The notes beneath the pieces were generated by a model. It saw nothing but the letters and a program-made list of their open reading frames with translations, was not told the origin of the DNA and did not search any database. From Lachnospiraceae bacterium (lineage in GTDB: Bacteria > Bacillota > Clostridia > Lachnospirales > Lachnospiraceae), in the NCBI GenBank assembly GCA_024699325.1, contig JAILPS010000028.1:1-64000 (forward strand): a stretch of DNA of 64,000 nucleotides, given 5' to 3'. The position numbers were made by a program, and so were the translations under genes. Positions 25,018 to 32,826 of this stretch are shown here, piece by piece (within the stretch, counting starts at the first letter, position 1; each line of letters begins with the position of its first letter).

Positions 25018-26790
25018 ATGATAAAGGAGTCGAAGAGATTTGCTGCTCTCGGTCTTGCAACCGCCATGGTTGCCACAGCATTTACAGGCTGTACAAGTGG
25101 TAATAACACCACCGAGACTACAACTGCAGCAGGTAATACTTCAGCAGAAACAACAACAGCGGGCAACGCAGTAGATCCATCTGCAGAGCCTATAACCATC
25201 ACCATGTTCAGCCAGGTGGCTAACTTCTCAGGCATCCAGCCTGGATGGAGTGGCAGCGTGTTCCTTGACAAGTTCAATGTCAAAATCAACATGGAGCCTG
25301 ACACAAATGGTGCTCTTGCAACTAAGATGCAGGATGGTAACTTAGGAGATATCGTTGTCTGGGGCAGCAGATCTGAGGATTATTTCACAGCTATCAAGAA
25401 CGGTTATCTTCTCAACTGGAACACAGACAACCTTCTCGACAACTATGGCCCATACATCAAGGAGAACTTAGCTACAGCTCTTGAGTACAATGCCAGCGTT
25501 AACGATGGTGTTGTTTATGGCTTCACAGGTACAGTTTCACTTGAGGGAAGCCCTAACGCAGACGGTCTGTTCTACACATGGGATACAAGATGGGATCTCT
25601 ATAATGAGCTCGGACAGCCTGAGATTAACGACCTGGATGATCTTATGAACCTCATGCTTGAGATGAAGAAGATCTATCCAACAGACGAGAACGGCAACGA
25701 GACATATGCTCTGTCTATGTGGCCTGACTGGGACGGCAACATGGTTATGTACGTTAAGGCTTTTGCAACAGCTTACTACGGATATGACGAGTGGGGATTT
25801 GGTCTCTACGATGTAGATACAGGTGTTCTTCACGGAGCACTCGAGGAGAATGGTCCTTACTACACATCACTTAAGTTCATCAACAAGTTATATCAGAACG
25901 GTCTTATCGATCCTGACTCAAGCTCTCAGGATTATCAGAAGATGACTACTAAGATGAAGGCCGGCGGATGCTTCTTCTCAATCTTCAACTACGCAGGTTC
26001 ATCTGTTTACAACACAGCTGAGCACGTTGCAGAGAACAGAATGATGCTTCCTCTTATCCCTAACGATGCCACACCACTTATCTATGGTTCATCTACAACA
26101 GGTAGCGGTTATGAGTGGACAATCTGCTCTAAGACACAGTATCCTGAGCTCTGCATGCAGATCATCAACTGGCTTGCAACTCCAGAGGGTGCTCTTACAT
26201 ACTGGTATGGTCCTCAGGGCGTATGCTGGGACTATGATGCAGACGGCAAGCTCTACTTAACAGATTTTGGTAAGAAGTGCAAGAATGACCGTACAACTGA
26301 TATGTCAGAGGTTGGTTATGCCGGAACATACAACGATGGTTCTCTTCAGGTTAACGCTAACATCTGGGGCACAGCATCTTACATCCCTAACGATCCTAAC
26401 GGTCAGGTATTCTACTCTGACATGTGGGAGAGCAGCTTGACAGATGCACAGTGCGATATTGAGGCACTTTGGAGAGAGTTCACAGGTGAGACTCTCGCTA
26501 TGTACTACTTAAACAACAAGGAAGGCGCTAAGTTATCACTTCCTACAGGCGTTTCTCACACAGATCCTAGCAAGAAGAATGACCTCTATGTTGACTGGAA
26601 GAACGTAGCAGAGACAATCAAGACTGGTTCTTGGAAGTGTATCTACGCTGCTTCAGACGAGGAGTTTGATCAGTTATTCGCAAGCATGCTCAAGGATGCT
26701 CAGGCTTACAACTATGATGCATGTATCGAGTACTCAGCAGCTCAGGCTGAAGTTCGTCATCAGATGGAAGAACTTCTCAAGTCTTTCTAA
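25018..26790 (+). CDS. Sugar ABC transporter substrate-binding lipoprotein (LplA-like), copy 1
   Basis: An extracytoplasmic solute-binding protein of 590 residues, a usual size for LplA-type (cluster for complex oligosaccharides) proteins. The signal peptide ends in the lipobox FTGC (cysteine at about residue 24), followed by a Thr-rich linker (NTTETTTAAGNTSAETTTAGN). The mature part opens ITITMFSQVANFSGIQPGWSG and contains EICMQIINWLATPEGA-like hinge sequence. An AAGGAGG ribosome site sits just before the ATG. Codon use is strongly biased, unlike copies 2 and 3, suggesting this is the main, highly made receptor. A terminator follows. Confidence 0.93.
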   Translation: MIKESKRFAALGLATAMVATAFTGCTSGNNTTETTTAAGNTSAETTTAGNAVDPSAEPITITMFSQVANFSGIQPGWSGSVFLDKFNVKINMEPDTNGALATKMQDGNLGDIVVWGSRSEDYFTAIKNGYLLNWNTDNLLDNYGPYIKENLATALEYNASVNDGVVYGFTGTVSLEGSPNADGLFYTWDTRWDLYNELGQPEINDLDDLMNLMLEMKKIYPTDENGNETYALSMWPDWDGNMVMYVKAFATAYYGYDEWGFGLYDVDTGVLHGALEENGPYYTSLKFINKLYQNGLIDPDSSSQDYQKMTTKMKAGGCFFSIFNYAGSSVYNTAEHVAENRMMLPLIPNDATPLIYGSSTTGSGYEWTICSKTQYPELCMQIINWLATPEGALTYWYGPQGVCWDYDADGKLYLTDFGKKCKNDRTTDMSEVGYAGTYNDGSLQVNANIWGTASYIPNDPNGQVFYSDMWESSLTDAQCDIEALWREFTGETLAMYYLNNKEGAKLSLPTGVSHTDPSKKNDLYVDWKNVAETIKTGSWKCIYAASDEEFDQLFASMLKDAQAYNYDACIEYSAAQAEVRHQMEELLKSF

Positions 26791-26810
26791 TTTAGTTTCT
26801 AATCATTATT

Positions 26811-26840
26811 CCCGGCCACGCAACAGTGGTCGGGATTTTT
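26811..26840 (+). terminator. Terminator of the permease/binding-protein operon
   Basis: The stem CCCGGCCAC / GTGGTCGGG (one G-T pair) is followed by ATTTTT. Confidence 0.85.
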
Positions 26841-26930
26841 AATTATATTTTAATTGATTATTGCATAGGTTATGTGTTAGTATTTTAAATGTCTGGTTAT
26901 CAAACCACAGACCTGTGAGAGGTATTTATT

Positions 26931-27668
26931 ATGGAGTTATTTAGTGTTGATGGATTTCTGTTTCAGTTTATGAGGCGACTGCTAGATATTCTGAAACTGA
27001 ATTTCTGCTGGCTTATATGCAGTCTCCCGATTGTGACCATAGGTCCGGCTACTGTCGCTGCATTTTCAGTCTCTCTGAAAATGGTGGACGAATCAGAAGG
27101 CTACGTTATGAGGCAGTTTTTTAAGGAATTTAAGGCTAATCTAAAGATTGGCTTCCCGCTTGGAATATGTTTCCTTGTGGGGCTATACGCCATATATCTG
27201 GACACTCAGCTCATATCTGCAGGTAACCAGGGGCTGATTAAGGGTTATGTTCCCTTCGTGTTCATGGCGGTTACCATCATAACCATATATATTTTTATCT
27301 CTGTGTTCATATATTCCTTCGCCCTTGCGGCCAGATACGAGAATACATTTTTAAGGACGGTAAAGAACTCTCACGAGATATTCCTAAGACATTTCCCTAA
27401 GACTCTGGCGATAATTTTTATTGTGGCGATAGAGCTGGTATTTATCCTGTGGAACAGGGTAACCATTTATTTTGGAATTCTTATAGGGCCTGCCTGCATC
27501 ATCTACACCATAAGCGGCATGGCGCTTCCGATATTCAGGCAGATTGAGCGCGACGGCGGTGCAGTGCTTAAGGAGTATCAGAAGAGCGAAGAAGCGGTTT
27601 TTGAGGACCATCCGGAGAACGATTCCATAGCCGCTAAGGCACATATGAACCTAAAATCTAAGAAATAG
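26931..27668 (+). CDS. YesL-family (DUF624) membrane protein
   Basis: A 245-residue protein with about five hydrophobic segments and the family opening, an aromatic N-terminus followed by LLDILKLNFCWLICSLPIVTIGPATVA. YesL/DUF624 genes sit beside LplB/YtcP transporters and their two-component or AraC regulators in many Firmicutes, but the molecular role is unknown. It lies between binding-protein copies 1 and 2, with terminators on both sides, so it is probably transcribed alone. Its C-terminus is charged and cytoplasmic. Confidence 0.88.
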   Translation: MELFSVDGFLFQFMRRLLDILKLNFCWLICSLPIVTIGPATVAAFSVSLKMVDESEGYVMRQFFKEFKANLKIGFPLGICFLVGLYAIYLDTQLISAGNQGLIKGYVPFVFMAVTIITIYIFISVFIYSFALAARYENTFLRTVKNSHEIFLRHFPKTLAIIFIVAIELVFILWNRVTIYFGILIGPACIIYTISGMALPIFRQIERDGGAVLKEYQKSEEAVFEDHPENDSIAAKAHMNLKSKK

Positions 27669-27674
27669 TTATGT

Positions 27675-27702
27675 ACAGGGTCCGGCTAATCCGGGCCCTG
27701 TT
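27675..27702 (+). terminator. Terminator after the YesL-family gene
   Basis: The stem ACAGGGTCCGG / CCGGGCCCTGT is followed by TCTAATCTT; the T-run is weak but the stem is strong. Confidence 0.7.
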
Positions 27703-27723
27703 CTAATCTTAAGAATTAAAATG

Positions 27724-27753
27724 TTGCGACAGAATGTATTTTCGTTTTATAAT
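27724..27753 (+). promoter_or_regulatory. Promoter of binding-protein copy 2
   Basis: TTGCGA and TATAAT are 18 bases apart, about 45 bases before the ATG at 27798. Confidence 0.5.
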
Positions 27754-27761
27754 ATAATAAT

Positions 27762-27967
27762 GTTTATGATTAGGTAGTATATTTAAAGGGGGTTGTTATG
27801 AAAACTAAGAGCAAAAGGATACTTGCCTGTGCCATGAGTGGACTTATGGTGGCAGGTGCGTTTGCAGGTTGTAGTCAGACTGACACGGGCACTACAACGG
27901 CGGCTGAGCAGGCGAAGCAGACAACTGCAGCACAGAAGGAGGAGGCCACTGAGGAGGTTACCGAGGC
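27762..27967 (+). repeat. Direct repeat, unit A1 (leader plus signal-peptide coding region)
   Basis: About 206 bases covering the leader (GTTTATGATTAGGTAGTATA), ribosome site, signal peptide and linker of binding-protein copy 2. They recur at 29596-29803 with a 2-base insertion in the leader and four substitutions in the coding part. Confidence 0.92.
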
Positions 27968-29591
27968 TCCTGAGATAGGTAATATATCAGGAACTGTGGC
28001 GGATGACGGGCCTGTAAAACTTAGGTTGTTTGGCCAAGTTACAAGTTACACCGGCATACAGCCTGGATGGATGGGGCAGATCCTCAGGGAAAAGTTTAAT
28101 GTGGAGCTGGAATACATCAATAATGTAAATGGTACGTTTGGTGTTCTCATGGATCAGGAGGACCTGGGAGATATTGTGGTCTGGGGATGTTATTGCGAGG
28201 ACTATCAGACTGCGATTGATAAAGGGCTTCTTCTTGACCTAAATAAGGATAATCTTCTTGAAAATCATGGCTCATATATAAAGGCTAATCTCACAGATTC
28301 CCTTGATGACAATATGGCAAAGAGCGGTGGTGTGTGCTATGGATTTAACGGCAGTTGCAGTGCCGAGAACAGTGTCAATGCAGAGGATTTGTTTCAGGAG
28401 TTTGATGTGAGATGGGATCTCTACAACGAGCTGGGACAGCCCGCCGTGGCTGATTATGACGATCTGCTTCAGTTGATGATCGACATGAAAAAACTCTGTC
28501 CTGTTGATGAGAAAGGCAACGAGACATATGCATTTCCAGTATTTAGAGATTGGGATATTTACAATCAGGCTATGACAATTAGCTTAGCCAGTGCCTACTC
28601 AGGCTCCGATTTTGATCTTTTCTTTATGAAGGATGGGGCTACAGGTGAAGTGAGCGCCGTGACACAGAAGAACGGCCCGTATTATGAGGCACTTAAGTTT
28701 GTGAATGCGCTCTACAGAAACGGTCTGGTTAATCCCAATGCCAAGCAAGAGGATTATACTGTGGTTTCCGACGATGTGAAAGCCGGAAGATATCTTATGA
28801 GCCCGACCGATTATCTGGGAAGAGATTTATATAACACAGATGAGCATATAGCAGAGAACAAGATGATGCTTCCAATTATGCCGTCTGAGGCTAAGATGCC
28901 AGTCCGTTGTTCCAATACGGTAGGTAACAGAGGTATATTTACAATAGGAGCCAAGACTGAACATGCTGAGCTTTGCATGGAGATACTCAACTGGCTGGCA
29001 ACTCCTGAGGGAACACTCACAATTATTTACGGTCCAAGAGGCATATGCTGGGATGTTGATGCTGACGGTTATCTATATCTGACAGATCTGGGAAGAACAT
29101 ACAACCTAGAAGATAGATATACAGAGATTACTTATGACGATATTATAAGCATTTATGGCGAAGGTATTCTTATGCTTAATGCCAACGTGTGGTCATATTC
29201 ATCACAAATTCCGTCTGATACAGCGGGCTTAGACCTTGCAGAGGGACAGTCTTATTATTTTGGCAGATGGAAGAACGAGCAGGGTGAGGCTTCATGTGAT
29301 CTGGAGGAGGCATGGAGAACGTATGCCGGATGCAACAGCGTTGATGAATACATTCTGAAGAATGATAATTCCTTGTACATGCCATACCACGAATATATTC
29401 AGCTGCCGGAGAGCGGAGACATTGCCAGCAAATATGAGGCGGTAGGCAAGGTTGTTGTGGACGGCTCGTGGGCATGCATATATGCTGACAGCGATGAGAA
29501 GTTTGAGGAGCTGTTTGACAAGATGGCGGCTGACGCAGATGCAGCGGGCTTAGAGGAGTGCTATCAGTATATCGTTGAAAGCTTTAAGTAA
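27798..29591 (+). CDS. Sugar ABC transporter substrate-binding lipoprotein, copy 2
   Basis: A 597-residue paralogue of the copy 1 protein. The signal peptide ends in the lipobox FAGC; a Thr/Glu/Ala linker (TTTAAEQAKQTTAAQKEE) follows. The mature part retains YTGIQPGWMGQILREKFNV and the hinge ELCMEILNWLATPEGTL. GGGGG with spacer precedes the ATG. Compared with copy 3, three long blocks are near-identical at DNA level while stretches between them are strongly diverged. Codon use is weaker than in copy 1. It has its own promoter but no permease of its own, so it probably feeds the upstream permease pair with a different ligand. Confidence 0.92.
   Translation: MKTKSKRILACAMSGLMVAGAFAGCSQTDTGTTTAAEQAKQTTAAQKEEATEEVTEAPEIGNISGTVADDGPVKLRLFGQVTSYTGIQPGWMGQILREKFNVELEYINNVNGTFGVLMDQEDLGDIVVWGCYCEDYQTAIDKGLLLDLNKDNLLENHGSYIKANLTDSLDDNMAKSGGVCYGFNGSCSAENSVNAEDLFQEFDVRWDLYNELGQPAVADYDDLLQLMIDMKKLCPVDEKGNETYAFPVFRDWDIYNQAMTISLASAYSGSDFDLFFMKDGATGEVSAVTQKNGPYYEALKFVNALYRNGLVNPNAKQEDYTVVSDDVKAGRYLMSPTDYLGRDLYNTDEHIAENKMMLPIMPSEAKMPVRCSNTVGNRGIFTIGAKTEHAELCMEILNWLATPEGTLTIIYGPRGICWDVDADGYLYLTDLGRTYNLEDRYTEITYDDIISIYGEGILMLNANVWSYSSQIPSDTAGLDLAEGQSYYFGRWKNEQGEASCDLEEAWRTYAGCNSVDEYILKNDNSLYMPYHEYIQLPESGDIASKYEAVGKVVVDGSWACIYADSDEKFEELFDKMAADADAAGLEECYQYIVESFK
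28968..29069 (+). repeat. Direct repeat, unit C1 (102 identical bases inside copy 2)
   Basis: These 102 bases encode the hinge region ELCMEILNWLATPEG and onward. They recur without any difference at 30792-30893 in copy 3, although surrounding sequence has diverged. Confidence 0.93.
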
Positions 29592-29595
29592 TAAG

Positions 29596-29803
29596 GTTTA
29601 TGATTAGGTAGTATATTTAAAAAGGGGGTTTTTATGAAAACTAAGAGCAAAAGGATACTTGCCTGTGCCATGAGTGGACTTATGGTGGCAGGTGCGTTTG
29701 CAGGTTGTAGTCAGGCTGACACGGGCACTACAACGGCGGCTGAGCAGGCGAAGCAGACAACTGCAGCGCAGAAGGAGGAGACCACAGAGGAGGTTACCGA
29801 GGC
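29596..29803 (+). repeat. Direct repeat, unit A2 (leader plus signal-peptide coding region)
   Basis: Partner of the repeat at 27762-27967, placed directly before and into binding-protein copy 3. The copy includes the leader but not the upstream promoter elements seen for copy 2. Confidence 0.92.
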
Positions 29804-31412
29804 ACTGCCTGAGACTGTGTCTCACGACGAGACGGTTACGCTTACAGTGTTTTGTGGCTTAGGCGGTTACAGAGGCATACAGCCAGGATGGATGGGACAG
29901 ATCCTTGAGGAGAAGTTTAATGTTAAGTTTGACTATGTACTTGATTACGAACGTATCCAGCTGTTTCTCATGAATCAGCAGGACCTGGGAGATATTGTGG
30001 TCTGGGGAGATTATGACGAGGACTATCAGACTGCGATTGATAAAGGGCTTCTTCTTGACCTAAATAAGGATAATCTTCTTGAAAATTATGGCTCATTTAT
30101 AAAGGCTAATCTCACAGCCTCTCTTGATGACAATATGGCAAGAAGTGGCGGCGTATGCTATGGATTTAGCGGTAATAATGCTCTTGAAAATAGTGTAGAT
30201 TACTATGATGGAACATTTATAAGATGGGATGTCAGATGGGACCTCTATAACGAGTTGGGACAGCGCGCTGTGGCTGATTATGACGATCTGCTTCAGCTTA
30301 TGATTGACATGAAGGCACTCTGTCCTACAGACAGTGAGGGCAATGAGACTTTTGCGCTGCCTATACACAGCGAGTTTGATGATTATTATCTTACAAATGC
30401 AGTGCTTCTCGCCAAAGCGTATGCTGGAGTGGACTTTAAGGACTATGCCGTATATAGCGGGATTACAGGAGAGTATTCTAATATTCTCGCTGAGGATGGG
30501 CCATATTATGAGGCTCTTAGATTCCTTAACGCTCTCTACAGGAATGGTTTAATTAATGCAGATGCTAAGGATTTGAATTATCTGGATGTTAAAGATCAGC
30601 TTTTAGCTGGAAGATATTTGATGAGCACGGTCTATTATCTGGGCGGAGATGTTTATAACACAGATGAGCATATCGCAGATAATAAGATGATGCTTCCAAT
30701 TATGCCATCTGATGCGAGAGGGATTGTTTACTGCGATAAAACTGTAGGAGACGGCGGAGTATTTTCAATTAGCGCCAAGACAGAACATAAGGAGCTTTGC
30801 ATGGAGATACTCAACTGGCTGGCAACTCCTGAGGGAACACTCACAATTATTTACGGTCCAAGAGGCATATGCTGGGATGTTGATGCTGACGGTAAACTCT
30901 ATCTGACTGATACAGGAAGAGCTTGCAGGAATGACATGAACACTGAGATTACATATAATGGCGTGACATATCCATTTCGTGAAGGATTACTCATGATTAA
31001 CAATAATATATGGAAATACAGCTCTCTTATTCCGTCCGACACATTGGACTTAAATCTTGCTGCCGGTAATACATTTTACTGCGAAAGCTGGGATAATGAG
31101 CAGGGCGCGGCTTCATGCGATTTAGAGGAGAGTTGGAGGACATATTCAGGATGTAAAAATAGTGAGGAGTTCATTCTTAAGAACGACAATACTGTATATA
31201 TTCCTTACAGCGGATATATTGCTGTGCCAGATAGCGATGTCCTGGCTTCTAAGTATGAGACGGTAGGCATGATTATTGCAGACGGTTCATGGGAGTGCGT
31301 ATATGCAGACAGCGAGAAGAAGTTTGAGAAGCTCTTCGACAAGATGACTGCTGATGCATATGCAGCGGGACTACAAGAATGCTACGAGTATTGTATTGAC
31401 AACGTGGAATAA
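29634..31412 (+). CDS. Sugar ABC transporter substrate-binding lipoprotein, copy 3
   Basis: A 592-residue paralogue with the same lipobox (FAGC) and linker as copy 2. The mature part opens VTLTVFCGLGGYRGIQPGWMG. It lies 42 bases after copy 2, with a GGGGG ribosome site, and no promoter is apparent, so it is probably read from the copy 2 promoter. Like copy 2 it matches its partner almost exactly in three blocks (leader/signal, residues after DLGDIVVWG, and the hinge) and differs much elsewhere. A good terminator ends the pair. Confidence 0.92.
   Translation: MKTKSKRILACAMSGLMVAGAFAGCSQADTGTTTAAEQAKQTTAAQKEETTEEVTEALPETVSHDETVTLTVFCGLGGYRGIQPGWMGQILEEKFNVKFDYVLDYERIQLFLMNQQDLGDIVVWGDYDEDYQTAIDKGLLLDLNKDNLLENYGSFIKANLTASLDDNMARSGGVCYGFSGNNALENSVDYYDGTFIRWDVRWDLYNELGQRAVADYDDLLQLMIDMKALCPTDSEGNETFALPIHSEFDDYYLTNAVLLAKAYAGVDFKDYAVYSGITGEYSNILAEDGPYYEALRFLNALYRNGLINADAKDLNYLDVKDQLLAGRYLMSTVYYLGGDVYNTDEHIADNKMMLPIMPSDARGIVYCDKTVGDGGVFSISAKTEHKELCMEILNWLATPEGTLTIIYGPRGICWDVDADGKLYLTDTGRACRNDMNTEITYNGVTYPFREGLLMINNNIWKYSSLIPSDTLDLNLAAGNTFYCESWDNEQGAASCDLEESWRTYSGCKNSEEFILKNDNTVYIPYSGYIAVPDSDVLASKYETVGMIIADGSWECVYADSEKKFEKLFDKMTADAYAAGLQECYEYCIDNVE
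30792..30893 (+). repeat. Direct repeat, unit C2 (102 identical bases inside copy 3)
   Basis: Exact partner of 28968-29069, coding for the same hinge segment of the binding protein. Confidence 0.93.
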
Positions 31413-31424
31413 TATGTTTAACTG

Positions 31425-31453
31425 TGCCGAAGCCTTGGGGCTTCGGCATTTTT
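31425..31453 (+). terminator. Terminator after binding-protein copy 3
   Basis: The stem TGCCGAAGCC / GGCTTCGGCA with a TTGG loop is followed by TTTTT. Confidence 0.93.
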
Positions 31454-31476
31454 ATGTAAAATAGCCCAATAATCTC

Positions 31477-31504
31477 TTGACAAAAATATATGGTCAATTA
31501 TAAT
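31477..31504 (+). promoter_or_regulatory. Promoter of the AraC-family regulator (and possibly parE-parC)
   Basis: Consensus TTGACA and TATAAT are 16 bases apart. The start codon is about 93 bases downstream, leaving an AT-rich leader. Confidence 0.7.
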
Positions 31505-31597
31505 TAAGCGTGGAATAATTAGATATTTTTGCATTACATTTTTTACAAATAATCTAATTGTGTACGTAGTTATGTTTAAATAAAGAGGGATTTACCT

Positions 31598-32809
31598 ATG
31601 ACGGACAACATCACAACCAAGGACGCTGAAGAACCTGTTGAGAGCATGGAGGAGTGGATGCAGAGGCATCTCACGCGTGATCTTCTGTGGACGCTTCCGG
31701 TTCCAAGCCGCGCATTTTTGAAGGAGATGGGCTGGAATAACGGCTGCTATCAGGTGGTCGTATCCACAGGTTATAAGAAGAAGAAGCTGGCGAAGGGCTA
31801 CAGGCTTAGCGATATGCTTCTTCTCAACAAAAACGAAAACATCAGAATAAGCTATTACTACGATTCGGGCTTCGAATTCATCCTGCTTCTCGACCGCGTG
31901 GCGGTTAATAAGTTGGACAGTATCGTGAAGCACTGGAAGAGTATGCCACCTCAGGAGAACAGTGTCTTCTATGACCTGTTTTTTTCTTATGGCCGCGTGG
32001 TCAGCGACCCGAAGGATATCGGAATATCCTACAACCAGGCCAGAAAACTCATGGACAGACAGTTCTTCAGCCAGAAGGGCGAGCACATTCTGGGCACTGC
32101 TGAGATGGAGCTTTTAGAGGAAATGCAGACTCACGAGGAGTTAGACGTTGAGAAGGCGGATGAATACTGCGATTTGCTGTTTTCAAGTGTTCAGGCCATA
32201 AACCACAGCAAGCTCACGGAGATTCTAGACGATATCTACTCCTACCTAAGCTACTGCAAGACTACTGAGGAGCAGGTTAAACTGTTTTTGCTGGATCTGT
32301 TCATGCTTATCAGAGAGAAGCTGCACGCAGCCTACAGCGGCGATAAGATATTTGAGGAATCCACCAGATATTACCTTAACGTAATCTACTCGAAGAATTA
32401 TCTCTACGAGATTATCGAGACCTTCAGGGATTCTCTTGAGGTCGTTATGTACATTATCGGCGGTCCAAGCCGTGACAATGTGTTAAATGACATCCTAAAC
32501 TATGTGGCTCACAACTATGACAGAAGCCTGAAGCTTGAAACCCTGGCACCTCTGTTTGGCTACAACAGCGCATATCTGGGCAAGATTTTCCGCAAGGGTG
32601 TGGGCGTTCCATTTACAAGGTATGTGGACATGGTCAGGATTGAGAGGGCGAAGGAGCTTCTCATGAGGGGCAACGACAAGGTCTACAAGATATCCGAGAC
32701 GGTGGGATATCACAGCGTGGATTACTTCCACAGGAAGTTCCAGAAGTACGTGGGCATGAGCCCTGCGGAGTATAGAAGAAATTACCTCGAGACAGGACGC
32801 GAGGAATAG
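31598..32809 (+). CDS. AraC-family transcriptional regulator without a receiver domain
   Basis: A 403-residue protein. The last ~100 residues form two helix-turn-helix units of the AraC type (LETLAPLFGYNSAYLGKIFRK and ISETVGYHSVDYFHRKFQKYVG, then SPAEYRR). The N-terminal ~300 residues have no recognised ligand-binding cupin or response-regulator receiver. The central part (FFSYGRVVSDPKDIGISYNQARKLM) resembles the linker region of YesN-type regulators that control LplB/YtcP transporters. Its place just after the binding-protein cluster suggests it regulates that locus, but it also lies only 17 bases before parE. Confidence 0.88.
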   Translation: MTDNITTKDAEEPVESMEEWMQRHLTRDLLWTLPVPSRAFLKEMGWNNGCYQVVVSTGYKKKKLAKGYRLSDMLLLNKNENIRISYYYDSGFEFILLLDRVAVNKLDSIVKHWKSMPPQENSVFYDLFFSYGRVVSDPKDIGISYNQARKLMDRQFFSQKGEHILGTAEMELLEEMQTHEELDVEKADEYCDLLFSSVQAINHSKLTEILDDIYSYLSYCKTTEEQVKLFLLDLFMLIREKLHAAYSGDKIFEESTRYYLNVIYSKNYLYEIIETFRDSLEVVMYIIGGPSRDNVLNDILNYVAHNYDRSLKLETLAPLFGYNSAYLGKIFRKGVGVPFTRYVDMVRIERAKELLMRGNDKVYKISETVGYHSVDYFHRKFQKYVGMSPAEYRRNYLETGREE

Positions 32810-32826
32810 TTATAGGGGAGGACAAA

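Noticed and set aside
27762-29803. Repeat units as a CRISPR or mobile element
   Set aside because: The repeats are coding and match only twice; there are no spacers, terminal inverted repeats or transposase.
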